Of a DNA stretch of 64,000 nucleotides, positions 46,020-57,134 are shown one piece after another. The DNA comes from Zeugodacus cucurbitae (taxonomy: Eukaryota > Arthropoda > Insecta > Diptera > Tephritidae), in NCBI RefSeq assembly GCF_028554725.1, contig NC_071669.1, positions 34,524,001-34,588,000 of the forward strand, given 5' to 3'. The notes under the pieces were generated by a model that did no database searches, was not told where the DNA came from, and saw only the letters and a list, made by a program, of their open reading frames with translations. Every line of letters begins with the position of its first letter. Position 1 is the stretch's first letter. Made by a program: the position numbers and the translations under genes.

Positions 46020-46230
46020 TTGGTTTTATGCTCAATTTGTAGTCGTATACAATCGGCTGTTTCTTTGCTAATTCGAAATCAGTCGCGGAAATCTTTATCG
46101 TTATATAGCTTGAAGAATTTTGTCTGGGATATGATTTCTTTTGTTCGTCGCATTATTATAATATTCCACAGATCTTCGTATTCTGGGTCACTGTCCAAAT
46201 CGCAATCCCAATCCGATTCCATATTTTATT
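46020..46230 (-). pseudogene. PIF/Harbinger transposase N-terminal relic
   Basis: Minus-strand reading from an ATG near 46222: acidic MESDWDCDLDSDPEYEDLW, then a short KDFRD..FRISKETADCIRLQIE block with a stop inside. It resembles the helical N-terminus of HARBI1-type transposases (FR.SK....L). It is separate from the nuclease relic upstream on the same strand. Confidence 0.55.
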
Positions 46231-46496
46231 TCCCATAAAATAATTCTTATTTTTCTTTTCACAAATAACTGAAAATTCAAAACAAAAATCAGCTGTTACT
46301 TAAATACTGCTTAAGTCTCCAATTTTCAGTATATAAGCATAACTTAAGAATGAATTGTAAAACACTATTTCCCTATTTTATCTTAAGCACAACATAAATA
46401 TGGCCTTTGAAACCGGGCATTATGTGTTAAATATTAATACATTTTTGAAATTAATGTGATGTTTTTATTTTCTATTTCATAAAAGGACAAAATATA

Positions 46497-46825
46497 GTAC
46501 TTTTCCGAAATAACGAACACATTAATTGTCAAGCCTGTTCGTTACATAGAATTTTTCGTTAATTCGAGTACTCACGTAAAGGTATGTTTTTCAATAAATA
46601 TGAATTAAATATCCGTAAATTGCAGTTTAATAAATTGTTTTATTAATTATTTGTTAAAAAATGAAAAACGATAACAAAACAATTCAAATCCAGTAAATTC
46701 TTCCAAAATGGACTTATTCTGACTCCCACATATTCGTTATTTAAGGTACTCAATGTAACATATTTGCTTGTTCGTTATAAGCGGTTTTCGTTAAAACGAA
46801 TATTCGTTATTTCGGAAAACTACTG
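46497..46825. mobile_element. TA-flanked TIR MITE (Tc1-mariner/pogo-like)
   Basis: The left end GTACTTTTCCGAAATAACGA and the right end, the complement of CAGTAGTTTTCCGAAATAAC, have TA on both sides (46495-46496 and 46826-46827). 329 bp, no transposase. Confidence 0.85.
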
Positions 46826-46889
46826 TAAATAAGATTATTATGATTTTTATTAAATTGAAATTGAGGTCTTTATTTCGTATTTAACAAAA

Positions 46890-47660
46890 TTAAAACATTG
46901 TAAGGTAAAGTAACTCATTATATCATTTCTAATTTCTTGAGCTAGTCGATTAGTTGTCGTGGGTTCCCATCCTGCATTTATTACAATCTCTCCACTATCG
47001 TCGTCAATGTCATTTTCTGCAAAACTCGAATCGTAACGACGACCGATATTGTAAATAGAACAACAATAATTTATTATAGACGTTTCTTTTTAGAGTGTAT
47101 AATGCAGGCATTTTTCGGAAAATAAATATCAGAATTTGGACTTTAAAACTCCAAAAGTTCTTTCAATAACGTTTCTGGCCTTGCAATGAACTTTATTGTA
47201 TCTGCTCTCTGGAGTTCCACTTTCTGCAGCTAGATATAAAGTGATTAAATAATGTTTCTAGAGATAATCCAGCATCACCTAATATTGTATTTATTTCATT
47301 TACTTGTTGAGTTAATAATAAGTTGTTACCTTAAAGGTAGTAAGTATGTATTTACCCCTGCATTATTGGAAATAAGTTCTTTTAATGTGCTGTTATTCTA
47401 TATAGAGGCATCGTATGAGACTACAGGATATATGGCATCGACAAAGGTGATTTTCATATTGTAGTAGCCAATTTATTACAATAACGCTTTTATGCCCTTT
47501 GTATTAATATACAGGTGTTGTAGTTATTTTTCGGTGCTGAATTTGCACATGTGTCCTATCCTATTTACACCTGGGAATGCGGTTTTATTTTAGAAGTTTA
47601 TTTTTCTTCTTCACTCATGTAAAACAACATGATAAGTAGTCTTCTTTTGCGTCCTTAAAT
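46890..47660 (-). pseudogene. PIF/Harbinger transposase nuclease-domain relic (HARBI1-like)
   Basis: Broken minus-strand frames give, in family order: FPGVNRIG, LYINTKGIKALL, MKITFVDAIYPVVSYDASI (first-D region), ILGDAGLSLETLFNH (second D, LGD), then KVHCKARNVIERTFGVLKSK (third catalytic region R.VIER.FG.LK) and the C-terminal GWEPTTTNRLAQEIRNDI. Stops and shifts occur throughout. PIF/Harbinger transposases normally need a Myb-like partner; none is seen. Confidence 0.78.
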
Positions 47661-48404
47661 AACAGTCCAAGAATCCCCACATGGTTGCGCGCTAATTAGT
47701 AAAAATGCTTTTTTATCGTATCATTGATGCTACTCGCTTTATTGATTTTTACTCAATGATTTTTTAGTATCCCACTTTGTTTCGAGTGACCTAACTTCAT
47801 AGGCTCGTAGTTGAGTTACTGTTTTTGCTTTCTCCACGAAGAAAAGGTTCTTTGTTGATATCTTAACCTTAACTTATATAACTACCAAAACTTTTCGTTA
47901 TTCTAGGGGACTTAATGCTGAATATACGTGTTATTTTAATAACGGAAGAGGGATGCTATTATGCGGTTTTTTTTCTGCTGGGCCTTGTTTTACATTGGCA
48001 ACAGTTTTAAAATTTTTGATATTCTTTAAGGTATTAAATACTACTTTTCTAGAACATTCAACCTGTTCGCAATTTCGTTGTATGCCTTGTAGCTTAATTA
48101 TCAGAAATAGATCGACATAGGGCGGAAGTGCAGATGATGCTTTTTCCAATTTAAATCTTGAAGAAAAACATTCTCTACAGTATATTTAAAGTATATACAT
48201 ATAAAAATAATAAGTAATATTATTACTCAAATGGCACATCGTGTCGAATATTTTATCATTGAACCACTAAGGAGTGAATTAAAGGAGATATCTACATTTA
48301 CAAAATGAGAAAACGTTTTAAGGAAAATATTTGCAGACCTACTGAAAAATAGTTTTTAAGTTTAGCAACTATGTCATTACATTGTTTTAACTACACAATA
48401 TCAT
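47661..48404. other. Unassigned, possibly more of the Harbinger relic
   Basis: A 72-codon minus-strand frame at 48149-47931 shows no clear family. The remainder is AT-rich. Confidence 0.35.
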
Positions 48405-48696
48405 TGTTTAGTCCAAACAAATACTCCTCTGCATTACTCTCCAAAAAGTAATAGATAAGTAATGCAGAGGAGACAAACCGCCCCAACTTCACCTATCACT
48501 GATCACCCTGTACACAACAACATAGAGAAATAGAAGAAGGTGAACAACACAACGAAGACACAAACCCGCGCTTTATAATTTAAAGTAAAGGGTGATTTTT
48601 TAAGAGCTTGATAACTTTTTTTAAAAAAAAAAAACGCATAAAATTTGCAAAATCTCATCGGTTCTTTATTTGAAACGTTAGATTGGTTCATGACAT

Positions 48697-49409
48697 TTAC
48701 TTTTTGAAGATAATTTCATTTAAATGTTGACCGCGGCTGCGTCTTAGGTGGTCCATTCGGAAAGTCCAATTTTGGGCAACTTTTTCGAGCATTTCGGCCG
48801 GAATAGCCCGAATTTCTTCGGAAATGTTGTCTTCCAAAGCTGGAATAGTTGCTGGCTTATTTCTGTAGACTTTAGACTTGACGTAGCCCCACAAAAAATA
48901 GTCTAAAGGCGTTAAATCGCATGATCTTGGTGGCCAACTTACGGGTCCATTTCTTGAGATGAATTGTTCTCCGAAGTTTTCCCTCAAAATGGCCATAGAA
49001 TCGCGAGCTGTGTGGCATGTAGCGCCATCTTGTTGAAACCACATGTCAACCAAGTTCAGTTCTTCCATTTTTGGCAACAAAAAGTTTGTTAGCATCGAAC
49101 GATAGCGATCGCCATTCACCGTAACGTTGCGTCCAACAGCATCTTTGAAAAAATACGGTCCAATGATTCCACCAGCGTACAAACCACACCAAACAGTGCA
49201 TTTTTCGGGATGCATGGGCAGTTCTTGAACGGCTTCTGGTTGCTCTTCACCCCAAATGCGGCAATTTTGCTTATTTACGTAGCCATTCAACCAGAAATGA
49301 GCCTCATCGCTGAACAAAATTTGTCGATAAAAACATTTCGAACCGAACACTGATTTTGGTAATAAAATTCAATGATTTGCAAGCGTTGCTCGTTAGTAAG
49401 TCTATTCAT
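48697..49409 (-). pseudogene. DD41D mariner-type transposase, N-terminal half deleted
   Basis: Start ATG at 49409 (MNRLTNEQRLQIIEFYYQN), then a deletion and shift near 49350, after which the frame continues 217 codons: ILFSDEAHFWLNGYVNKQNC (first D), WFQQDGATCHTARDSM (second D) and CDLTPLDYFLWGYVKSK (third D). Counting from QD to PLD gives 41 residues, hence DD41D. The catalytic core is preserved, but the DNA-binding helix-turn-helix region is missing, so it should not be functional. Confidence 0.9.
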
Positions 49410-49451
49410 GATGAAATGTCAAAGCATACTGAGCATCTTTCTCTTTGACAC

Positions 49452-49926
49452 TGTAGGATCAGGAAGAGTTTTTCCCGACCGCGGTATGACAACTATACAA
49501 CAATTTAAATAAGAAGTTTGGGCTGTGCAATTAAACTGAAAATGCGGAACAAAGAAAGACACGCCGTCTTGGTGGTCAGCAATAGACTGTATTATTTAAT
49601 GCAATAAAAATGTAATTAGGTATAATGATTTTACTTATGCTAATATTTGGCATGCATGGCTATGTACCTGTACATGCGAAAGAGTTGCGCAAAAGGAGAT
49701 GACAAAAAGCACTCTCGCTATTATGTTGGTGCGTACATATGTACACATGCATACGTGTGTACATACAATGAGTGATGCAGGAGCATCCAAATTAACTTTG
49801 GTATGTACATATGTTTGTTAAAACAATTGAGAGTATGTATGCTCTTATAATGATATGAGTAGTTAAATATAAAGTAACTGAATAATAGATAATAAAGTAC
49901 AGGGTTCAACTTTAGGTGACCCAACA
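49452..49926 (-). repeat. 3' LTR of BEL element 1
   Basis: 475 bp; partner of 55882-56356. Contains several GTACATATGT-type microrepeats and an AATAAAG motif near the end at 49890-49900 (plus reading). Confidence 0.95.
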
Positions 49927-49949
49927 TCCCGGCCCCGTTGAAAGGACTT

Positions 49950-52900
49950 TCAAACAGGTAAAACTGCAATTTTGTGAATTGGGCGACGAATGATGCCTTT
50001 AGAGGTTTGCACATCAACTACTCTTACTCGTGCATCTTTTCCTGGAACAGCATCTATGACACGACCAATTTGCCATCGTTGCGGTGGTACGTTGTCCTCA
50101 TGGATAAGAACCAATGCATTTTTACTGACATTTCCATGGTCAGTAGTCCATTTTGATCTCGCTTGAAGTTCGCTTATGTAGTCGTGTGACCAACGTCTCC
50201 AAAATATTTGTTTGATGGCGGTTATTTCATTCCATTTGTTGACTGGATTGACGTTGTCTGCTACTGCTCGCTCGGGAAGAGTCCTCAACGCACTACCAGT
50301 TAAGAAGTGACCTGGAGTCAAAGCTTCGTAGTCGCTGGGGTCAGAAGAAAGTGGTGATATAGGTCGAGAGTTTAGAACTGCTTCTATTTCGACCAAGGCT
50401 GTAGTTAGTTCCTCATACGTTAACTTAGTATTCATGAAGCTTCGATTTAAATGTCCTTTAGCTGATTTAACTGCGGCTTCCCAAAGCCCACCAAAATGAG
50501 GTGCCCTAGGAGGGATAAAATGAAAATTAACAAATTCATTAGCGCAATAATTTTTTATGACATCTTGGTTCTCGTTCTTAAAAAGAAAGGCTTTCAATTC
50601 AGCTAGTTTGCCGCAAGCGCCGACGAAATTAGTTGCGTTGTCGCAGAAAATATCTGATGGAAGACCTCTTCTTCCAATCATTCGTTTGAGGGATGCCAAA
50701 AATGCATCCGTGGACAAGTCTGAGACGACTTCGATGTGGACGGCCTTTGTCGCGAAACACACAAATATCGCAATATAAGCCTTATAGGGTACCTTGCCCC
50801 TAATACGAAGATATACGTTGACAGGTCCACAGAAGTCGACGCCACAACGAGAGAATGGGCGTGATGGGGTTAACCGCTCAACAGGAAGATTACCCATCAT
50901 ATGTTGAAGTAATTTTGGTTTGTAACGAACGCAATGAATACATGACCGGACAATACGTCTAGTAAGGTCACGGGCATTGACGATCCAAAAGTGTAAACGA
51001 ATTAAAGCCACCAGCGCCTTAGGTCCAGCATGGTAGTTTTTAATATGTAGATATCGAACATACCGCGTAGCAAATCCACATTTACTCGGCAACAAAATAG
51101 GATGTTTCTGTCTTTCTGGAAGATTTGTCAATTCAAGTCTTCCTCCAACCTTTAGTAGTTCAAATCCGTGAGTGGTTTCCAAGAACGGGTTTAAATTTCG
51201 TAGCATGCCATTTGTCATAGTGTTGCTTTGTAACGATCGAATATCTGCAGCGAAGTGTTGTTGTTGAACGTTCCAAACAATGCACAGCAAAGCGCGATGT
51301 AGTTCATCAGGAGTAATTGGTCCATTTGCAAATTCCGTATTAGATTTCTTAAGTCTAGTGTGAAAACGTAGCATCCATGAGACAATCCGTACTTCACGAG
51401 TATGAGTACTGTATCTGTCGAGTGCTTCAAGAATGTAATTATTGGTTACAATTATCTTAAATACTGATTTGCGCATTTCTGCATTAACAATTTCCATATC
51501 AACGTCGTTACTTTTTCCTTTAGGCCAATTTCCTTCATCTTCATATAGAAACTCAGGACCGTGGAGCCAAATTGAATTTGTGAGCTCAAATGGTGTACTT
51601 CCTCTGGAAACAATATCTGCTGGGTTGCTTTTCGTTGGCACATGTTTCCAACGAGCGTCCACAGGTGAATCCTGAATTTCTGATACTCTGTTCCCAACAA
51701 AGGCTGAAAGAGTACTTGAATGCATTTGAAGCCAATGAAGAACAATTTGCGAATCTGTCCAAAGAAAAGTATCGAAATTGTAATTAGAGAGTGTAGATTT
51801 AATTTTTACAAATAGTCGAGAAAGTAGTAGTGCACCGCAAAGTTCCAATTTTGGTAGTGACTGTCGTTTAGTTGGTGCTACACGTGATTTTGCTGTAAGT
51901 AGACGAACGCTAATATTACCAACATTGTCAACTGTGCGTGTATATATTCCGCAGCCGTAAGCACGTATCGAAGAATCACAAAATCCATGTATTTGTAAGG
52001 ACTGCATGTTAGCATGTAGACAGTACCTTGGAATTTTAACTGAAGGTAGATCCGAGAAATTTTTGACGAATGTTTTCCACGCCGAAGCGATGTGTTGGGG
52101 AACCGATTCATCCCATTCAAGCTTCAGCAACCAAATCTCCTGAAGTAGAATTTTAGCGGTTACGATTACTGGTGCTAGTAGTCCGAGTGGGTCGAAGAGC
52201 GATGAAGCGATGGATAGTATTGCTCTTTTAGTGATATTTCCGTTTGTTGGATGCTTTGGTAAGAATGAAAACATGAAATGATCTTGAATTTGATTCCATT
52301 TAAGACCAAGAGCACTAGTAACAGAAGTGTCGAGATTTAAAGCCTTGTCAGTGTGATCAAGTCTAAAACATTGGTGGTTGGAATGCCATTTTGATAGCTC
52401 AAGTCCACCTAGCTTTAGTAACTCTGTTACTTCATGTTTTATCCTGGATAACTCGGCAAGTGAGTCAGCTCCACACAGCAGGTCGTCGACGTAGAATGAT
52501 GACTTGACAACATCTGACCCAACGACGAATTGCGACACATGCTGATCCGCGAGGTAATGTAGACTACGAACAGCAAGATATGGGGCGGCTGCCATTCCGT
52601 ATGTGACAGTATTGAGTTGAAATGTTTGAATATCCTGATGAGGCGAACTCCTCCACAAAATATACTGGAACCTACGATGTTCCTCATTGATTAGTATCTG
52701 CCTATACATTTTAACGATGTCTGCAGTAAGAGCGAAGCGATGTAAACGAAAACGAAGCAAAGTAATTACAAGTTCGTTTTGAATTGTAGGTCCAACCATT
52801 TGAATGTCGTTTATCGATTTTTGCGTAGTTGTTCGACAAGATGCATCGAATACAACTCGCAATTTCGTCGTGGTGCTATTTGGTTTCAAAATGCAGTGAT

Positions 52901-55019
52901 GAGGGATATAGTAATGAGGCTTTTCCAAGTTTGGGTTGGGCAATGCTTCCATGTGGCCTAGACTTTCATATTCTTCCATGAAGTCTACGTATTGTTTCCT
53001 GAGTATGGGTAACTGCTGTAACCGACGTTCTAGCGCATTGAATCGACGCAGAGCGGTGTTATAAGATTCACCCAAGCAGGAAGGATCATCCTTGAATGGG
53101 ATGTTCACAATGATCCTACCATTTAGACTTCTAGATACGGTGTCATTATATAACTTTTCGCAGCTATGTTGTTCTCGTGTCCACACGTCCGGCTTTGTTG
53201 CAATTTCTTCAATGTGCCACAATTTTTCCAACTTTGAATCGATGGACTCCCCAGAGACAAACAAGCATTTGGTATTAAGCGCGTTAGTGTTCGTTCGATA
53301 GCGTCCCGAGACTACCCAACCTAGTAGCGTTTTCTGTAAAATTGGAAGATTATTACCAAGTTTAATTTGTCCTACGGAAAGTAAACTAAAGAAACTCTCC
53401 GTTCCCAGTAGTAAGTCAATTGTCTTTGATTTATTGAATTGATTATCAGCGAGTACTATGTTTAGTGGAATGTGCCAAGTAGATGTATCTATCTCCGGTT
53501 CCGGATGATAAGCGATGTGCGAAGTAATACAAAACTCAAGAGGTAATTCGAAACTAGTCGCTTGCGATTTAATATTTGTGGAAGTTTTGTACCTTATATT
53601 GGTAGAGGACTTACCAATGCCTTGTATCTCAATGTTGTGTTTACTGCGTGGAAGCATCAACTTTTGTGAAAGCTCGTCAGTAATGAAATTGACTTGGGAG
53701 CAAGAGTCAAGCAAAGCGCGGCCAGGACGATAATTTCCAGTAGCGTCGCGAACTAGAACCTCCGCTGTGGCGAGGATGATGTTATCAAGCGATGACGAAT
53801 TGTCCATGTGTGTGTGAACAGCAGATGTCGAAGTAGAATTTGATGAATCTGGCGTAATCTGACGATGTAACAAGGTATGATGGTGACGAAAGCATATCTT
53901 GCACTTATGCGTTGATGGGCAGTTCGATAACTGGTGTCCCTTTGCCAAACAGTTAATACAAAGGCCCAACTGTTTTACATGGTCAAAGCGTTGCGATACA
54001 CTAAGCGCCTTGAAACGGTCGCAATTGTGTATTTTATGAATGTTGCTGGAACATACCGAACAAAGCGAGTTGGAGCAAGAAAATGAATAACCCTTACGAG
54101 AAGGTTTCGATCTGTGAGCGTTAGTAGTGCTTTGGTGTACGTATCCAACGGTGTGCGCGTTATCAATTGAGTCGAGGTACTGGCAATGTCTCTCCAAAAC
54201 GTGAGTGCAATCCTTCCAACTTGGCAAAGTTTTAAAGTCCAATGACTCTTTCCATTTGCGATTGGTTTCTTCATCTGCCTTTTTTAAAACTAAATAAATG
54301 AGCATAGCTTGTGAAATTTGGCTTTCACTTCCTAATGACAACAATGAACCGTAAATTGCTGATGCTTTATCGAGTAAACTTCTCAACTGACCACCATTGG
54401 GCTTAGAAATGGACGAAAGTTCAAATAAAGACGAAATATTTTTTAAAAATATGAGAGTTGGGTTATCGTACCGAGTTTTAAGCCTTTCCAATGCCTTCGA
54501 ATAATTTTCATTGGAGACTTGAAAAGCGTCAATAGTTTCTAATGCCGGTCCAGTGAGACAGTTGCGTAAATGATTAAACTTCTCTATATTAGATAAGCTA
54601 TATTCTCGATCAATAATTTGCTGAAAGGATGTTATAAAGTTTTGATATTCAGAGTACTTGCCGTTGAATGAGGGAAGTTTAAGTTTGGGCAGCTTTGATC
54701 CCGCTTGCATTACACAAGTGGTGTCTGACAGTGTATTGTTGTGATCCTCGGTGACCTGTGACTGGATGATTAATTTTGTTGTAATATACAGCTCCTCAAG
54801 ATCCATACGTCCGCAATCCTCTGAATCTATCCTTTCGATTTCCGTCTGTGTAGACAATACATTTTTGAAGTATGATTCAAGAATGCCAAGTCGACATTTA
54901 TACTCCGCTGATGAAAGTAGTTTAGCAGCTGGCCGTAGACTGGCCTCCACAATATTTTTTATGCGAGAAATGTTTTTCTTAATGTTAGCACGTTGCTGTT
55001 TAAGCTCTTCCAAAGACAT
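49950..55019 (-). CDS. BEL/Pao Gag-Pol polyprotein (1689 aa, single frame)
   Basis: The start is taken as the ATG at 55019 (MSLEELKQQRANIKKN); the frame is open further upstream to 55244, but that part is leader-like. Domains: DUF1759-type Gag (about residues 105-190, LPKLKLPSFNGKYSEYQNF); CCHC-like knuckles (about 330-390, CINCLAKGHQLSNC, CKICFRHHHTLLH); aspartic protease (LLDSCSQ, D438); RT (LRVVFDASCR, LTADIVKMYRQI, YVDD at 843-846); Pao RNase H-like region (PKLELCGALLLSRL, LWTDSQIVLHWL); integrase zinc finger (HIKNYHAG, CIHCVRYKP) and DDE core (GVDFCGP D1395, CDNATNF D1460, LWEAAVKS E1514); then a C-terminal DUF5641-like domain (KWTTDHGNVSKNALVLI). No stop or frameshift. It makes the capsid and copies and integrates the element. 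Confidence 0.96.
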   Translation of the reverse strand: MSLEELKQQRANIKKNISRIKNIVEASLRPAAKLLSSAEYKCRLGILESYFKNVLSTQTEIERIDSEDCGRMDLEELYITTKLIIQSQVTEDHNNTLSDTTCVMQAGSKLPKLKLPSFNGKYSEYQNFITSFQQIIDREYSLSNIEKFNHLRNCLTGPALETIDAFQVSNENYSKALERLKTRYDNPTLIFLKNISSLFELSSISKPNGGQLRSLLDKASAIYGSLLSLGSESQISQAMLIYLVLKKADEETNRKWKESLDFKTLPSWKDCTHVLERHCQYLDSIDNAHTVGYVHQSTTNAHRSKPSRKGYSFSCSNSLCSVCSSNIHKIHNCDRFKALSVSQRFDHVKQLGLCINCLAKGHQLSNCPSTHKCKICFRHHHTLLHRQITPDSSNSTSTSAVHTHMDNSSSLDNIILATAEVLVRDATGNYRPGRALLDSCSQVNFITDELSQKLMLPRSKHNIEIQGIGKSSTNIRYKTSTNIKSQATSFELPLEFCITSHIAYHPEPEIDTSTWHIPLNIVLADNQFNKSKTIDLLLGTESFFSLLSVGQIKLGNNLPILQKTLLGWVVSGRYRTNTNALNTKCLFVSGESIDSKLEKLWHIEEIATKPDVWTREQHSCEKLYNDTVSRSLNGRIIVNIPFKDDPSCLGESYNTALRRFNALERRLQQLPILRKQYVDFMEEYESLGHMEALPNPNLEKPHYYIPHHCILKPNSTTTKLRVVFDASCRTTTQKSINDIQMVGPTIQNELVITLLRFRLHRFALTADIVKMYRQILINEEHRRFQYILWRSSPHQDIQTFQLNTVTYGMAAAPYLAVRSLHYLADQHVSQFVVGSDVVKSSFYVDDLLCGADSLAELSRIKHEVTELLKLGGLELSKWHSNHQCFRLDHTDKALNLDTSVTSALGLKWNQIQDHFMFSFLPKHPTNGNITKRAILSIASSLFDPLGLLAPVIVTAKILLQEIWLLKLEWDESVPQHIASAWKTFVKNFSDLPSVKIPRYCLHANMQSLQIHGFCDSSIRAYGCGIYTRTVDNVGNISVRLLTAKSRVAPTKRQSLPKLELCGALLLSRLFVKIKSTLSNYNFDTFLWTDSQIVLHWLQMHSSTLSAFVGNRVSEIQDSPVDARWKHVPTKSNPADIVSRGSTPFELTNSIWLHGPEFLYEDEGNWPKGKSNDVDMEIVNAEMRKSVFKIIVTNNYILEALDRYSTHTREVRIVSWMLRFHTRLKKSNTEFANGPITPDELHRALLCIVWNVQQQHFAADIRSLQSNTMTNGMLRNLNPFLETTHGFELLKVGGRLELTNLPERQKHPILLPSKCGFATRYVRYLHIKNYHAGPKALVALIRLHFWIVNARDLTRRIVRSCIHCVRYKPKLLQHMMGNLPVERLTPSRPFSRCGVDFCGPVNVYLRIRGKVPYKAYIAIFVCFATKAVHIEVVSDLSTDAFLASLKRMIGRRGLPSDIFCDNATNFVGACGKLAELKAFLFKNENQDVIKNYCANEFVNFHFIPPRAPHFGGLWEAAVKSAKGHLNRSFMNTKLTYEELTTALVEIEAVLNSRPISPLSSDPSDYEALTPGHFLTGSALRTLPERAVADNVNPVNKWNEITAIKQIFWRRWSHDYISELQARSKWTTDHGNVSKNALVLIHEDNVPPQRWQIGRVIDAVPGKDARVRVVDVQTSKGIIRRPIHKIAVLPV

Positions 55020-55881
55020 TTTAAAAATGTTGTATAACTTACGAAAAATGCGACTTGTAATTGAATATTTATTTGAATTGGCGATATAACGACGAGTAAT
55101 AAAAGTGAATATAATATTTGAATACTTGCGATTGGATTTCCTTTGGTCCAACGAAGCTATGACAAATGGCAGCACCGCGTTCAAATGGTTCGTTGGATAT
55201 ACGGATATAGCGATATGTATGTAGGTAAGCGAAGGTGTACACAAACAAATAACGAGTGCGTGTCAACGAAAAAACAGTAAGTGCAGCGGCAGAGATGAAG
55301 TGTGATGTGTGATCAGCTACAAGCGATGTATTAGCGTATCAAACGATATTGAAAGCTAAATAGCCAGCAGTAGCAGCGACAGCTAATCAAGCAGTGCGAC
55401 AAATGTTTTCAGCGGCAGCGAGCAGCAACGATGGTAGCGAACAGCAACGATGGCAGCGAACAGCAACGATGGCAGCGAACAGAAACGATGGCAGCGAACA
55501 GCAACGATGGCAGCGAACAGCAACGATGGCAGCGAATTGGCAGAATAGCGGCAGCGAGAAAAACCGGTGCGGAACAGCGGTGTTCGAGGTCTCGTATAAC
55601 TGATTTAGGTCCAACCATGAGGTATTACCGCAATGACCTTTATCCAAGATTCTGCAACAATCCAAATAGGTTTTCCAATGATGCGATCCTCTAGCGATAA
55701 TGATGACGTAGACTAGTGTGGCGAGTGTTATGATGACCACCAAGAGCACAAATGACGTTAGATTTATTGTTAAATAGTCGCGTACAAAAATTTAAATTAA
55801 GTTAAATTCCACCCAATATTAAATTTTATCGCGAGCACTAAATTAATTTAAAAACACTGCCCCACGTTGGGCGCCAATAAA
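55020..55881 (-). other. BEL element 1 leader, with CAGCGAACAGCAACGATGG microsatellite
   Basis: The 5' leader between PBS and gag. It holds about seven tandem copies of a roughly 18-bp unit (GCAGCGAACAGCAACGATG) at 55405-55540. The PBS is at 55876-55865. The long frames read through this tract on both strands are repeat artefacts. Confidence 0.85.
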
Positions 55882-56356
55882 TGTAGGATCAGGAAGAGTT
55901 TTTCCCGACCGCGGTATGACAACTATACAACAATTTAAATAAGAAGTTTGGGCTGTGCAATTAAACTGAAAATGCGGAACAAAGAAAGACACGCCGTCTT
56001 GGTGGTCAGCAATAGACTGTATTATTTAATGCAATAAAAATGTAATTAGGTATAATGATTTTACTTATGCTAATATTTGGCATGCATGGCTATGTACCTG
56101 TACATGCGAAAGAGTTGCGCAAAAGGAGATGACAAAAAGCACTCTCGCTATTATGTTGGTGCGTACATATGTACACATGCATACGTGTGTACATACAATG
56201 AGTGATGCAGGAGCATCCAAATTAACTTTGGTATGTACATATGTTTGTTAAAACAATTGAGAGTATGTATGCTCTTATAATGATATGAGTAGTTAAATAT
56301 AAAGTAACTGAATAATAGATAATAAAGTACAGGGTTCAACTTTAGGTGACCCAACA
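55882..56356 (-). repeat. 5' LTR of BEL element 1
   Basis: 475 bp, matching 49452-49926 throughout by eye. Confidence 0.95.
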
Positions 56357-56434
56357 GACACCATGTCTGAAATCCCACGTGATCTGTCAAATACTAATGC
56401 ATGAAAATCCTAACCTCAAAAAAATCACCCGTTA

Positions 56435-57134
56435 TAATTACACATAAAAAACCCGCGCTTTAAGTGAAGTGAAATAAGAACACAAAAACTTATAACTTCA
56501 AGTGAAACAATAAACCCACAAAACACAAATCCGCACAAAGTATAAATAAAGAAGGAAGAGGAATCAACACAACAAAATACACCCATCACAACACGAAGGA
56601 ACAATACATCAAACACAACATAAAAAGGAATAAAAACACAACAGGTCAATATAATAAATACACTCTAACACTGAATTAAAACTAATTACATATATATAAC
56701 AATAAACAATATTGTAAACATACACACCCATATAAATAAACTAAATTTTTAAAGTTTAAACTCAACAACTCTTTTCTTCAAACGGAATCGGCCTCATCGT
56801 CGACCTAACTCGACAATCATAATAATATGACCTTAACATTTAGAGCTACAGAATTCTTAAAAAAAGAATATCCGAGGAGACTGAGATACAGATGTTTGTA
56901 TAAGTTATAAGAAATAAAACACTGAGAAAAAGTAAAAATCGCGTTTTGAAAAGGCAAATACGCACCACAAATAATTAATTTGTAAATACTATTTTATGTT
57001 ATGAAATGAGCAAACCAATATTTTTTGTTATGAAAATATCCCGTTTTGAAAGGGACCTTCACATTTGACGTAATTATGTATATTAGCACTAAGGAAAAAA
57101 GTGCATACTTAGTTTAAAAACAAAAAAATAATTA
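56435..57134 (+). other. Continuation of BEL/Pao element 2 5' LTR and leader
   Basis: Resumes the LTR cut by the mariner (ACCCGCGCTTTA; AACGGAATCGGCCTCATCGT; GAGACTGAGAT near 56877), then AT-rich leader. No coding frame. Confidence 0.6.

Larger units (their letters stand above)
49452..56356 (-). mobile_element. BEL/Pao LTR retrotransposon 1, apparently intact
   Basis: Two 475-bp LTRs (49452-49926 and 55882-56356) that I could not tell apart by eye are flanked by the 5-bp TSD GACAC. LTRs run TGTTGGGTCACC...TCCTGATCCTACA on the minus strand. PBS TGGCGCCCAACG lies 5 nt inside the 5' LTR (55876-55865). A purine tract CGGGGCCGGGA precedes the 3' LTR. One long gag-pol frame fills the interior. It inserted into the mariner at 48588-56432. 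Confidence 0.96.
48588..56432 (-). mobile_element. DD41D mariner, internally deleted, with BEL element 1 inserted
   Basis: The left end AAGGGTGATTTTTTAAGAGC follows TA (48586-48587). The right end is the complement of ACGGGTGATTTTTTTGAG before TA (56433-56434). GACAC at 49447-49451 and 56357-56361 marks the BEL insertion. Without BEL it is about 935 bp and keeps only the C-terminal transposase and the first 20-odd codons. A nearly identical end fragment is at 27194-27522. Confidence 0.9.

Noticed and set aside
55069..55244. Extension of the BEL gag-pol frame upstream of 55019
   Set aside because: Open but leader-like, without Gag similarity; MSLEELKQQRANIKKN matches the expected Gag start.
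55387..55749. 120-codon minus-strand and 87-codon plus-strand frames
   Set aside because: They are readings of the GCAACGATGGCAGCGAACA tandem repeat in the BEL leader; periodic sequence keeps several frames open by chance.
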